The notes below the pieces were generated by a model. The model saw only the letters and a list, made by a program, of their open reading frames with translations, was not told the DNA's origin and ran no database searches. A program made the translations under genes and the position numbers. A stretch of 64,000 bases of DNA from Portulaca oleracea (taxonomy: Eukaryota; Streptophyta; Magnoliopsida; Caryophyllales; Portulacaceae), in the NCBI GenBank assembly GCA_029582165.1, contig CM055870.1, positions 1,024,001 to 1,088,000 on the forward strand, in the 5' to 3' direction. Positions 53,401 to 64,000 of this stretch are shown here, piece by piece (position 1 is the stretch's first letter; each line of letters starts with the position of its first letter).

Positions 53401-54807
53401 ATCTAATTATCTATCATACTGCTCTACAAAAGAAGATTTACGGCATCGGCATTTTCTAGTTAAGATGTCTTGGTGTTTATGTAGATATGCTGAGGGACAG
53501 GGCATATTTTGAGCGACTAGTTGGAGATACATTTGCGGAAACATTTTCTTGGTATAGAAAAACAGCATTTAATGCATCAGTTGCTTCCTCAATTACAATA
53601 GTTTTTCTTTCAATATTGAGTAGTTTGAGTGTATTATAGAAGCTAAAGGAAGAATCGTCACAAGGATTAGTTGACAACTTGACATCCATCCATATGGAAC
53701 AAATCAGTAAACATCCAACACAATCAAGTAGTTCAAGGTATTACCTGATCTTGGAGAAGACCCAACGGAGGCCGGTATTACATACGCATCATTAGCTCCA
53801 GACTTCCTTTTCTTTCTCTTAATGACCCACAAAGCAATAAACCCAACGAGCCCAATCACTAGGACAGCAGCAACTACACCAATAGCAGCAGCTCCACCAG
53901 AACCAATACCCCTATTACTACTACTACTCGACGTACTCGTTGAAGAAGAACCAGAATGATGACTTGGCAAATGGTTATTTTGGGCCGTTATTTGGGGACC
54001 CGGCAATGTAGGAACAGAAGAAGTTGTTGGAGGGACGTCGGCTGCAGCAGGAGGAGAAGTTGTAGTAGCCGGAATCGACGGTGGAGAATACGTCTCGGAC
54101 CCAGATGCGGGAGGGCTACTTGGTTTCACCGCAGCTGGCGTGGGCGCCGGGGGTGACCTTCTAGGAGGTTCTGAAGGCGGAGATGGCGGTGAATTTGATG
54201 ATGGTGGTGGATTTGTGGGTGGATTTGATGACGGTGGTGGTGGTGATGGGGGCGGATTTGTGGGTGGATTTGATGATGAAGGCGGTGTAGGCGAACTTGG
54301 AGGAGGACTCGATGATGGTGGTGGAGGAGAGCTTGTAGGCGGAGTAGCTACTGGTGGTGGTGGTGAATCGGGTGGTGAATTTACGGGTGGTGAAGGTGGT
54401 GAATTTATGGGTGGATCGGTTTGTGGGGGTGGTGGAGATGAACTTTGTGACGGTGGTGGTGAAGGATCGGACGGTGGAGGAGGTGGTAAAATCGGGGTTT
54501 GAGGAGGCGGTGATGATACATTAGTACTTGGTGTTGGTGGAGGGGATGAATCAACAGGATTAGGTGATGCTGTGACAGGTGTTTCTGATCCTGAACTGCT
54601 GGGAGCTGGGGCACTTGGTGGGGAAGAATTAGGTGGGTCTGCAACCAATTGGTCACTGATTTGGGTGCTTGGGACCGGGGGCGAAACAGTTGAAGGTTGA
54701 GGAGGGGTTGAAGTTTGTGGTGGTGGGGTTAAATTCAAAGAAGAAACTGGTGGGATTGCATTTGCAGCAAAAGGTGCAGGATTTGGGGATGGCGATACTG
54801 TCGCCAT
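50410..54807 (-). CDS. Proline-rich extensin-like receptor kinase (PERK)
   Basis: Exons, from the 5' end: 54807-53745, 52914-52510, 52428-52342, 52023-51953, 51866-51790, 51660-51513, 51328-51167 and 50775-50410. They total 2379 nt and encode 792 aa. Residues 1 to ~300 are Pro/Ser/Thr-rich (SPPPP-type, extensin-like) with no obvious cleavable signal peptide, as in other PERKs. One membrane helix lies at about 304-329, followed by KRKKRK. The kinase domain has the Gly loop GEGGFG (410-415), the ATP-site Lys431, HRD (525-527), DFG (545-547) and APE (571-573). All catalytic residues are present, and RD marks an arginine-aspartate kinase. The Ser/Gln/Asn-rich tail follows exon 7. PERKs sit in the plasma membrane in contact with the cell wall and are linked to wall sensing and growth. 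Gene order matches PERK9 (At1g68690), but paralogue identity needs a tree. Confidence 0.95.
53021..53234. mobile_element. MITE in PERK intron 1
   Basis: The left end GGTGTGTTCTTTTAGAGG matches the reverse-complemented right end GGTGTGTTCTTTTATAGG at 17 of 18 bases. The interior is rich in AACCCAACCC and TTTACC words. A related GGTAAATTTGG-rich fragment occurs in PHO1 intron 12 (about 10749-10865). No clear target duplication. Confidence 0.75.
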
Positions 54808-55760
54808 CTATCAAGTATTGGTCAATATGTGTTACATCACATTACATTACACCATTCTCAGACCAAATTAGCAGGAAGTGTTGTAATTCTGAACAACATC
54901 ATCCCACCATTTGGGATCAAAATTCAAACTTAGAAATCCCCAAATCCAGTCCCAAATTCAGCAATTTGCATGTACCAAGCAAGCCACAGATTTCTCAACA
55001 ACCAAACTTGAACCAAAAATGGCAATACAACTTCAAGTCAAACAAGAAACTCCTCAGGAAAAGTGTGAACTGAGGGAGCCCTAAATGCAGATCAGAATGA
55101 TCAAAATTACGAAATCAATTCAAGCAGAGCTAATCAAAGCAAAGACATACCCAACAAAATTCTGACAATACCCAGATCACCAATTTCACTTCCAAGCAAT
55201 ACCCAGATCACCAATTTCACCTTCGAGCAAAACCCAGATCAGGAACACAAAACCCAGCAAAAACCAGATCCTTCAGTAATGAAAGGAGCTTCTTCAACAA
55301 ACCCAGTTAGGAATTCTCTCGAAGAAAACCACAATTCAGCTGGACCCTGTACGAGTGAACTGAACTTAACACATACCCACCCAAAATTCTCGATTGAAAA
55401 TGACTTCCAACTCGCAACAAAGCATCACAGTTTCTCAAACTTGGAATTTTGAGGGAATAAAGTGAGATACTACTAATCAGAAAGCATTGAAACTTTTTCA
55501 AGAATTCTGGAAGCTTACCTTATCAATATCATCCCCAGGTCTTTATCAAACAGTGCAGTGAAGATTGAAAGTGTTTGTACTATACTATAGACAATAGTTA
55601 GTTTGCTGGACCCATTTCATTTCTCATTTCTGAATTCTGGAGTGGATCATCGACATTTTTGAGGAAAACCCTTTTCTCTCTCTACCTCTCTTTCTCTCTC
55701 TAGCTTGTATTTCTTTCTCTTCCACCGTCCTCGGTGCAGCAGCTTGAACACGGAATGTGG
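54808..55760 (-). promoter_or_regulatory. PERK 5' leader with a likely 5'-UTR intron
   Basis: On the minus strand a good donor, AAG|GTAAGC, lies at 55519/55518 and a TTGATAG acceptor ends at 54808, directly before the ATG. A 5'-UTR intron of about 711 bp (55518-54808) would explain the AT-rich stretch between a leader exon rich in GA (minus strand GAGAGAGAAAGAGAGG, about 55676-55700) and the coding start. Confidence 0.5.
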
Positions 55761-56314
55761 GGTCGAGGGACAACGACCTTGAAAAATTAATAATAGTATT
55801 TCGTAAGAAATCTGAGCTTAAACTCGAAGCGAAAATCAAAATGTGTAACATCCGCAATTTCGAATGAATAATGTCAGTATCATTATCAAGTTGGGTGTTT
55901 GTCTCCTACTTTGCTTCCCTCAAACGTCAAATCAGCCGAACCAGAATGAGCTGAAAATGTAGTTTAGATACATGATTATTTAAATTGAGATAATGGATAT
56001 TAAGCTTACAAGTTTGGCCAAGTTGAAATTGGGTTCTATCAAAAAAAAAAAAAAGTTGAAATTGGGAGAAATTCTAACACAATACATATTATATGCATCT
56101 TGAATATATAGTTAGAATATATATAAGTGAATAATTATGTTATTGATAATTAATAATTTAGTATGTGCAAGTGTATATTGACCATATTTGAAACACATGT
56201 TCCGATAGTACTTAATAAATTGCAATTTACATAAGGGAGCATTTGGAAGAATTTGAGGGAATATTTTGGGGATTTCATGACCTTAAAAAGTGTATTTTAC
56301 AATAAAGGGAGATT
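55761..56314. other. Intergenic DNA upstream of PERK
   Basis: AT-rich, with no gene or repeat I can name. Confidence 0.55.
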
Positions 56315-56927
56315 TTCAACTATAGTAGTTGAAATATAAAATAACCCTAAAATATACTTTTAAGAAAGTCGAAATTGATATATATTGATTAAAGAACTTG
56401 TTATAATAAGTAATCTTTTTTGTTGAGATATAATTTTTTACAAAATTTATTTGAAGGATTTTCTACCAAATTTGATTTTTTTTCAACTATCATAGTTGAA
56501 AATGTAAGTATCATTAATTATACCATGAAAAATTGATATTGAAAGTAACTTATTACAAATAGTTAATCCTATTTAAGCCCTGTTCTTTTCTGCGGTTGGC
56601 AAACTGTGGTGTCATAGTCCACCGTAATTTTCCACAACCCACCACATTTTACCGCAAATCATTATTTTTCTCTCTCCTCACTTTTCTCTTCTACTTTTTA
56701 CATTCTCTCTCCTCACATACCCCATATACCAATAACCTACCACAATTTCACCACACCCTACCACGTACAATTCCACCACACCTTACCACACCATTCCGCA
56801 AAATACCGCATAAAAAAACAAGGCCTTAGTGAGATATAAATCTTTTAATATATGTGATTTATTTTTTATAAACTAATAGTTATGCAATTTTCAATTACCA
56901 TAGTTGAAAATAATTTCAACTATGGTA
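56315..56927. repeat. Cluster of three TTTCAACTA palindromes
   Basis: Three inverted repeats share the half-site TTCAACTAT: 56315-56333, 56480-56502 (perfect 11-bp arms, 1-nt centre) and 56896-56927 (perfect 14-bp arms, 4-nt spacer). A MITE lies between the second and third. Confidence 0.85.
56577..56824. mobile_element. MITE, CCGTTCTTTTATGC family (best-preserved copy)
   Basis: The left end AAGCCCTGTTCTTTTCTGCGGT corresponds to the reverse-complemented right end AAGGCCTTGTTTTTTTATGCGGT-like sequence. The interior is full of CCACA, TTACCGC and CTCTCTCCTCAC words. No coding capacity. Confidence 0.75.
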
Positions 56928-57758
56928 GATTTTTCACCCAAATATTTGTTCATTTTATAATTTCAACAACTGTCATTCATTTTTTACTCCTAATTATAAA
57001 TTAATTTATCACTTTTTACAATTCTAATAACTTATCTTCAATTAAAGTAATGATAGTTTGGGAAAATTATAAACTTTTAATCTCAGTTCCCATTATATTT
57101 TGATCTTCTCAAATTAGGCAAATAGATAAATATAATGAGACAACATTAACATCAAGCAATTGTGAATTGATGATAAAGTCCCTGAAATATTTTCAATAAT
57201 ATTGCTTATAACTATAACTAGCTATGAACACCACAGCTAGCTAAGGCCTAATCCTAATTGATATTAGCGATTCCTCGATGTTGTGGTGGTCGCGAAAGTA
57301 GTTGCAGTGCTAATTATATCTAGCTGTTTGGTTGTAACCTTTTTTTGGAGTGTTTGTTCATTGTTTTGTTTGATTATTTGTTTGTTTAACTTTTACGCTT
57401 TCTTTAATCAATAATCGAAAAAAAAAGTATTTGTCAAGTAATTAGCTTGTTATATTTGTCAGCCTCACTTTACACTTTCAGCGTGTTATAGGGTGACTTT
57501 GACCAAAATATTCTACAAAAAAAAAAACTCTGATGTCTTATTTTCCTAAAGAATGTGATAAGCTGAGGTTTGTATAATTTTATTGTCTAATAAAAATGAT
57601 AACTCGCATAATAGAATAATTAATATAATAACTTTTAATATAAGCTTCACTCCTACAAAATTCGGGGGGATTCAAATGTGAATAATATCCCCCAAAAATA
57701 TTAGCATTGTCTAAAATATATAATGCACCAATATTTAAAGCGACATCTATGTTATCAA
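56928..57758. other. AT-rich intergenic DNA
   Basis: No gene seen. A stretch ending in AATCAATAATCG plus an A-run at about 57405-57427 could be the tail of an old retroposon, but I cannot show a target duplication. Confidence 0.5.
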
Positions 57759-57915
57759 GGTTGTTAAAATCGGAATCCTAACTCGAAACTATGGGGAAGT
57801 TAGGATCGGAATTTAGTCCATGTAAGATTGTGGATGGTGTGTAAATTGTAGAATCGTTTCGCGATTTTGGACCATAAAATCGTAGAATCGTAAATTATGA
57901 TCGGGATTTTAATAA
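57759..57915. mobile_element. MITE-like repeat, GGTTGTTAAAATCGG family, copy 2
   Basis: It begins GGTTGTTAAAATCGGAATC and ends ATCGGGATTTTAATAATATC. It resembles 48690-48807 at both ends and in the AGAATCG..GATTTTGGA..ATAAAATCG interior. Confidence 0.6.
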
Positions 57916-58796
57916 TATCATTGCTTACAGCAATTTCATGATCTAATAAATAAGATTGTAGCAGAATGACACAATTAATGCGAATGTAGTAATATGCTGC
58001 TACAGCAAATTATAATTGGGTCTGACTTTTGGGTCCTTGCTCACGTTGCCACCATGTTGATCATACACATGGGTTTCTTCATTTTCATCAGGGAACATTG
58101 CATTCAGTTTATATATCCATTATTATTATATGGAACAATATCATGCCATCAAAAATGTTGTTGACTACACATATTTTTTAAAAATTTAAAAAATTTTCTG
58201 GAAATGAAAACGGTTATTTAATAATATATACATATATATATATTCGATTTAAATAATTTATATAAATTGAAAATATCTAAAAAAGCGGTATATATAATAA
58301 ACATTCAATATGATATTATACACTGAGTAAAAAAGTAAAGTAATTGACTTAAATAGGAAAAATTAATAAAAAGTGTCAAGCTTTGGCAAATGGTGTTGGG
58401 ATGGCGGTGGTTCGGGGAGTGAAAGAAAGGGAGTCTGAGGGTGGGAGCTCGGGATTCGAAGAAAGAGAAAGTGAGTAGGGGATGTCTTTTCCAAATGTTA
58501 TAAGACAAATGGTTTGTCTTTGTAGATATCAATGGATATCTTTAAAGATAAATCATAGTTCGTTTTATAGACATTCTATGTGTGAATCAAAATGAGAGGA
58601 ATAGAACAATTGAAACAAAAAAAAATGACTTTCTACTTGACATGTCACACTAGCAATGTTGGGTTCCCTTCTCTCTCATAAATCAGGACCTCATGGTTCT
58701 CACGTCCTCCCTGGTCAATTTAAATTTTGGGCCATCATTCATGGTCAATAACCCTTTTTCAAAAAGCAACTTAAAGAATCTTTTTGACGTAAGCCA
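57916..58796. other. AT-rich intergenic DNA
   Basis: I see no gene and no recognisable repeat. Confidence 0.55.
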
Positions 58797-59130
58797 TGTT
58801 ATTTTATACGGTATGACGCGGTATGGTGTGGTGAATTGTGGCGGGTGTGGTGTAATTGTGGCGGGTTATTGGTATGTTGTGGTGAGTTTTTTGTATATAC
58901 ATATAAATATTGTATTGGTAATTGTGAAAAAGTAATTGGAAAAAGTGAGTTGAAATATTGTATTGTTTTTGAATGATAAAAAATGGTTGAAATAGTATTG
59001 TATTGAAAAAAGTGAGTTGAAAAAGTATTGATTGAAAATTTATATTAAAGATATATAATAAATTTGAAAAAGTAATTTGTAGTGGGTTATGGTGAATTGT
59101 GGTAGAATGGTATTTTGTGGTGGGTTATGG
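58797..59130. mobile_element. MITE, CCGTTCTTTTATGC family (opposite orientation, worn)
   Basis: The left end TATTTTATACGGTATGACGCGG and repeated TGTGGTG/GGTTATGGTG words match the complement of the other copies. The right boundary (about 59130) is uncertain. Confidence 0.45.
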
Positions 59131-59889
59131 CTGCATGAGTGTGACCATGATTCTAAACCGGAGAAAAGAACAGGGCCATAGCTTTTCACAAATAACTATT
59201 TTACCAAAAAAATTTCTACAATCAGTTGACCTAAAGCTAACCGCTAGTTATCAAACAAGGCCAATATGTAAAGGGTATAATAATGGGGATGATGATTGTT
59301 TAGAGCAACGCATGGTCCATTACCATTACTCCACACCAGACCACAGGCACATGCCTCGCATTTACATCTAACAATGGCACAATATATAGCCATAATTATA
59401 TTATATGATCCATATATATTGAGAATTAAGGTCAAAAGTGAGCAGCACAAAAAGAGCTTTCAAAATCCAATTCAAGCAACAAGCCAATAATATTTAGGTC
59501 CATATGACTTTGCCCCACACTTCCAATGTTTGATTATTAGTGCATTCCCCCTCACCTCTCCCCCTTTTCAAGTGTTTGTAGGGCAAAACGTAGGTCCAGC
59601 TCCAATTTAAAATCATAGCAACTTTAAGCAGCATAACATATTGGAGCAGCATATAATTAAGGTTGGTAAAGTTTTAGTAGTATTCAAATTGTATCATGAT
59701 GGGATTTGGGACCACTTTTTAGAATTTAGTTTAATCACCATTTAAGTGTAAAGGTTACTGTATTAATTTGTTGTTTATGTACCATGTGGTGATAATGATA
59801 TGGGGATAAAGGTTTATCCTTTCAATTATAATTCAATATTTATTAGATTTTATTGGATCTAGTCCATACTTACCTTATTTTCATTATAC
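59131..59889. other. Intergenic DNA
   Basis: AT-rich and non-coding. Short ORFs on both strands around 59240-59490 do not resemble known proteins. Confidence 0.5.
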
Positions 59890-60235
59890 GATAAGAAAAA
59901 TTTTCATATCTAAATAGGAAATGAGGATTTTGAGTTTATAAATGTAGACATGGTTGCTACACATGCTATCAAAACATTTTTTGAGAAGATAGTATTGGAT
60001 CGGAGGAATTGGTACCAGAGCCGACTCGAACATGACTTTGATGTCCTGTCAAGAGCCCACAAGTGTGGGTGAGTCAGAGGGCCCCACCTATGACGAGGGC
60101 ATCATAAGATCGGATAGAGAAGAATATTATATGATAACAAAAGGTCCTACATACATCAGAAGTGAAAATAAGAGATTTTGGATTCATAAATATAGATCTT
60201 ACATACTATAAGATGTGTTTTAACTTAACATTCCT
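59890..60235 (+). mobile_element. Possible TRIM (short LTR retrotransposon), degraded
   Basis: Two similar flanks, about 59920-59985 (GATTTTGAGTTTATAAATG-TAGAC) and about 60172-60235 (GATTTTGGATTCATAAATATAGAT), enclose a ~190-bp middle. Just after the first flank is TTGGTACCAGAGCC (60009-60022). This differs by one base from the TGGTATCAGAGC primer-binding site complementary to initiator tRNA-Met used by many plant LTR elements. No coding capacity. The LTR limits and target duplication are not clear. Confidence 0.4.
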
Positions 60236-60682
60236 AGAAAATTAACACCGTTGTTTATTTGAGGTTGTTCTATTTACATTCTTAAAAGGCACCAAATTAC
60301 CCATCATCTTTGGATGTTATGGTGCTTTACACTTATCTACCATCCCTTTAAATTGTGTTGAAAACAATCACAATTATTTTCTTCAAATATCGCAATTTTG
60401 AACTGGTTATAAGGCTTCTATGTCAGACTATTATGAGTTATGACGTAGGTACACAATGGCGAATTGGCGATGACCACGATGTGGGACAATAGAATCCTAG
60501 GAACAGGGAACAATTAACAGAGCCCAAGTTAGTACTTATCACAGCCCAAATACACAAACGGACCCATAATCAATACCCTGTTCTTTACTCATTTTTTAGT
60601 CCGACTTTGTCCAATGTCCATCTTTCTTAACACAGAGATTGCCCAGAAAACTGACTCTATGAAGTGAGAACGAACCCAGAAA
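60236..60682 (+). promoter_or_regulatory. 2OG oxygenase gene upstream region
   Basis: No gene seen. It includes the 5' leader of the oxygenase gene (CCAGAAAACTGACTC... just before the ATG at 60683). The transcription start is not determinable. Confidence 0.4.
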
Positions 60683-63600
60683 ATGGCGTCAATGGAGCAC
60701 CCACATCCTCGTCACATAATCCGGAACTTCCTTCCCTTACTATTATGCAAGGTACTACCTCCTCATTTTTCCTTCTTCAATCGTTTTACTAATTGGGATT
60801 AGATGAACTCATACAAATTTCGTTGTAATTAGGAACTTGAATTCATTCATAAAAGCAATTGCACCGTGGGATACAGGCCCCATGTTTTCTCTACAACTCT
60901 CTCTCATCTTATTGCCACCAACTGCCCCCAATTAATCATGCCTTTCATTCCAACTCGAGGTAATCTAATCATCCCATTGATCTTTTAATTGGGTTTTGAA
61001 GGGTTTAAAAGTTAATCATGAAATTGGGTGTTTTTGTTTTACAGAGAAGTTGAAGGAGAAGGTGGAGGAATTGTTTGGTTGTGAGTATGAGCTGTTTGTT
61101 GAATTCACTGGTTTGATTAGGTATGTCTTCCTACACTTTGTAAGTGTAGTTCAGAACAGATTAATCCGAGTTCTATACTGTTTGGGTTGAACACTGCTCA
61201 CCTTGAGGCTTGAAAAATTCGTTCTTTGGATTTGAATCCCAGAATTCATTTTGTATAGACCATAAATTTCGTAGGCTCAGCTTGTTTAATGTGTAAATAT
61301 ACAAGGGTTGCATTTTGATTGTGAAGGTGAGAATTGGGAGCAAATTTGTTCATTTGGTATGGTGTACATACCCATGTAGGAAGGAGCATAGAACCCTAGA
61401 CAAAGCTTAATCCCTAATAATGATTCCGTAGTTCTTTTGGAAGAGTCACATTAGAAACCCTAATAAAATGGCTGCAACTTGGCTGGAGATTTTTAAGATG
61501 GTGATGAATTCATCTGGTTGTACCTATTCGGGATGTAAATGCATCGACATGTTTTGAACCTCTATTGTTTTGACAAAATGTTTTCTGCTTTCATGATCAG
61601 GAAAAGCCCTCAAAAATTGTTGTGGAAACTGAAAAGTAGTTGAGAATTAGGGTGTCCATCCAATTTTGAAGATAGAGCTAAAGCTGAAAGATTACTAACT
61701 TTTTGGTTCTCTAGATATCTTGTTTTTTAATCTTACCTCGAAACAAATATAGTATGAGTATCTAATGATAATTTTACTTGTTAGCTGGACTAAAGGAGCT
61801 AGCATTGGATGGCATAGTGATGATAACAGGCCTTATCTCAGACAAAGAGACTATTCGGTGCGTATCTATACCCTGTAGAGGATTTCTTGTGTTATTAGTT
61901 CAGTAATCTGCAAGACTAGGCTTTCAGTTGTGAATAATTTGCCTTCGTTCTTTGAAGGAGAAATGATAATTCTATTGGTGTATGAAGGCAGTTTGCTATT
62001 TAAACAGCTTTGAGGTCGATTTCAGAGGTGGAATATTTCACTTCCAGGATGGCGAACCAGCAAACTTTGTGCCCATGGCTGGGGTAAGTCAGTCTTTTAT
62101 TTGTGGACCATCAGTCGATTTCTCTATTCATTTTCAAATGTGTAAAACAATTGTACATTTTAAAGTATAATGAAATCTTGAAAAACTTTTTTCAGGTTTG
62201 CTGCTGGTAAATTATTATGGATTTGCCTCCCTTAAAGGATCCAATGTTGACATCTGATTGTTATGTTCCCTCAGGATCTTCTCTTGTACACTGCTGACAG
62301 CCGCAACGTACACTGTGTTGATGAGGTAGTCACATTTACATCACACCTTAAAGTGTTTATAGAATTTGTCCTTTACGGTGGGTATGTATTGTGTCCAATG
62401 TAATGACCTTGAGTTACAATTTTAAACTTTGCTATGATACGGTGATAGTTGTGTACTTTGTTTCACCATGTCTTCAGGCTAAGGCATCCTATTACATCTA
62501 ATTAACTGGCGTAGCTAAGCATTTAACTTATTGTAATGGACTAAAGTAAAATATATCATTAGATCTCCTCAACTTCTTTCCCATGGAGTAATAGGTAGTG
62601 AATGATTCTAATCTTGGGTCAACTGGAACCAGTCCCTCTAAATTGCAAAACTTTGGGGAAAGACTACTACATGCGACCCTTCCATACCTCGCTTGGCGGG
62701 ATTTCAGAGTATTGGTTTTGATTTAGTTTGGCTTTGGGAGAGTGGAGGATATTTAGGTCAATTAGAGAATGGTATTTTTGCATTGAAACATCTCATGCAT
62801 ATGATCTTGACTTCGAGATGAAATTGCAGATAACGGATGGAGAACGGCTTACATTGACACTATGGTTTAGCCGGAATAGTTCACATGATGAGGATGCTAA
62901 ACTTCTTTCCCTTCTCAGTCAAAACATTTCAGATACTGGGCCTACCCCATGCATTCCACTACCAGCATCCAGCAATATGTATTGGTTTTCTTCAAATCAG
63001 ACTTCCCATCATCAACAAGGCTTCGATATATGTTTTGCGAGATTGTTCTTTTCAGGATATGATATCTACCCGTCGTCACAAGGGAAGAACTCTACTCCAG
63101 AAATGCTTTTGTCGAGTGATATCTCTGATGTCTTCATTAAGTCACTGAAGCTAGCTAGGGGTGACAAGTTGTTCAGCAAAGAATTCGCCAATCTATTGCA
63201 CGCCCTTCAGGTTATTTCGGTTATTTCTTCTTCCATTTGTCCAATAGATATGCTGATATACATTTGTGTCTTTCTATTTCTTGCTTTACGATGGTCTTGT
63301 GATAGTGATAATCATGTTAATACATAGTTACCAGAAACTCTACATAGGCCTCTGACCCGCGTTCCGAAGTCAAAACTAGGCTAAATTTGTGTTATACTTA
63401 GCGACCCGCGTTCTGGGATTAACGACCCGGGAAGCGTTCTTGGTAACTATGTGTTAATATTCATTCAGTTGTGCTGACAGGCAGTGCAGTTCTATAACTG
63501 GAAACAGTCAGGCTCGCAACACTCAGAAGTCCTAGGAGATGATACCAACAGTGTCGTAGCATTGTCCCAGGCACAAAAAGATGAAGTTGTCGTGATAAAA

Positions 63601-63816
63601 CAGGCATTGCTAAGCCGTATACAGCTGGATGAGAAGATGTTCTTCTGCTACAACAATGCCGAAGAGCTGCATTTTGATTGGGCCCGCTTTTCTGCTGCTG
63701 TGGGATGGTGCCAATTGTACATGGTAAAATTGCATGAACAGCTGCTGATGCATTTGCCATTATGGAAAGAACACGGCTTCCTATTTTCGGTGTCTTCTCC
63801 AGTTACTGAAGAGTGA
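60683..63816 (+). CDS. 2-oxoglutarate/Fe(II)-dependent oxygenase, prolyl-4-hydroxylase-like core
   Basis: Exons: 60683-60751, 60833-60959, 61045-61120, 61785-61857, 61988-62083, 62275-62325, 62830-63210 and 63481-63816. They total 1209 nt and encode 402 aa. The double-stranded beta-helix core shows the Fe ligands His101 and Asp103 (GWHSDDNRPYL), RGGIFHFQDGE, DLLLYTADSRNVHCVDE with the distal His160, and the 2OG-binding Arg170 in the GERLTLTLWFSR strand. This order is that of the P4Hc domain family, which hydroxylates prolyl or lysyl residues using 2-oxoglutarate and O2. After the core a C-terminal half of about 220 aa, containing AVQFYNWKQSGSQ and HFDWARFSAAVGWCQLY, has no domain I can name. 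There is no signal peptide, unlike the ER-resident P4Hs that modify extensins, so a cytosolic or nuclear substrate is more likely. Substrate unknown. Confidence 0.88.
63323..63451. mobile_element. hAT-type MITE in the last intron of the 2OG oxygenase gene
   Basis: A 129-bp element with ends CATAGTTACC / GGTAACTATG (10-bp perfect inverted repeats, similarity extending to GAA). It is flanked by the perfect 8-bp direct repeat TGTTAATA (63315-63322 and 63452-63459). It contains two GCGACCCGCGTTC-like motifs and ends 29 bp before the exon 8 boundary. Confidence 0.92.
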
Positions 63817-64000
63817 AGGTTAAGACTTAAAGACTTAAGAGGAATTGTATCAACCTAGATAGCAATGCTGAGTTTGGGATTTTTTGGGTAGATGGGTGTT
63901 CACAGTGTAGTTTGTGACCTGTTTATTGGCTCACTATGTTGACAAAACCCTGGCCTTTGGTGGTTAGAAAAATGTCTAATTAGTGAAAATTCGAGAACAA
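63817..64000 (+). other. 3' UTR of the 2OG oxygenase gene, running to the window end
   Basis: Non-coding sequence following the TGA at 63814-63816. No clear poly(A) site before the end of the window. Confidence 0.55.

Noticed and set aside
54140..54502. Gly-rich plus-strand ORF ([12 protein letters not shown] type)
   Set aside because: Complement of the proline-rich repeats of PERK exon 1.

Overview
This is nuclear DNA of a flowering plant, most likely a eudicot. It has AT-rich intergenic DNA, GT-AG introns, long UTRs, many MITEs and LTR/MULE debris, and six protein families that are typical of plants. I cannot name the species. All exon models below are my own reading of splice sites. Codon phase closes exactly across every junction of each intact gene.

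Layout. 1-5062: AT-rich DNA with a possible LTR end, an inverted pair of ~360-bp repeats, a MITE inside a TATG microsatellite, and a tRNA-Gln(UUG). 5729-11448 (+): a 14-exon PHO1-type phosphate exporter (788 aa, closest to PHO1;H1), including one GC-AG intron. 12010-16877 (-): a chloroplast tRNA adenosine deaminase, TADA (1226 aa), convergent with PHO1. 16878-41801: a 25-kb gene-poor island filled by transposons. It holds two back-to-back MITEs, a 3.4-kb solo LTR with a 5-bp target duplication, a decayed 6.2-kb Mutator-like element (MULE) carrying a plant-mobile-domain gene and a convergent transposase, a foldback MULE-MITE with a 9-bp duplication, and a fresh plastid accD fragment. 41802-47037 (+): a P4-ATPase flippase of the ALA9-12 group (10 exons, 1201 aa). 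49007-49492 (-): an intronless four-EF-hand calmodulin-like protein (CML15/16/18 type). 50410-54807 (-): a proline-rich extensin-like receptor kinase (PERK, 8 coding exons, 792 aa). 56300-60240: MITEs, palindromes and a possible TRIM. 60683-63816 (+): a 2-oxoglutarate/Fe(II) oxygenase with a prolyl-4-hydroxylase-like core (8 exons, 402 aa), whose last intron holds a MITE with a perfect 8-bp duplication.

The genes do not form a pathway. Their order is informative instead: PHO1;H1 - TADA - ALA - PERK matches Arabidopsis At1g68740 - At1g68720 - At1g68710 - At1g68690. The ALA/CML neighbour pair matches At3g25610/At3g25600. The window is therefore an ancient conserved gene block in which the TADA-ALA interval has been stretched by transposons.

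The most unusual object is the MULE at 21816-28027. Its transposase and its plant-mobile-domain gene are arranged tail to tail, each starting near one terminal inverted repeat.
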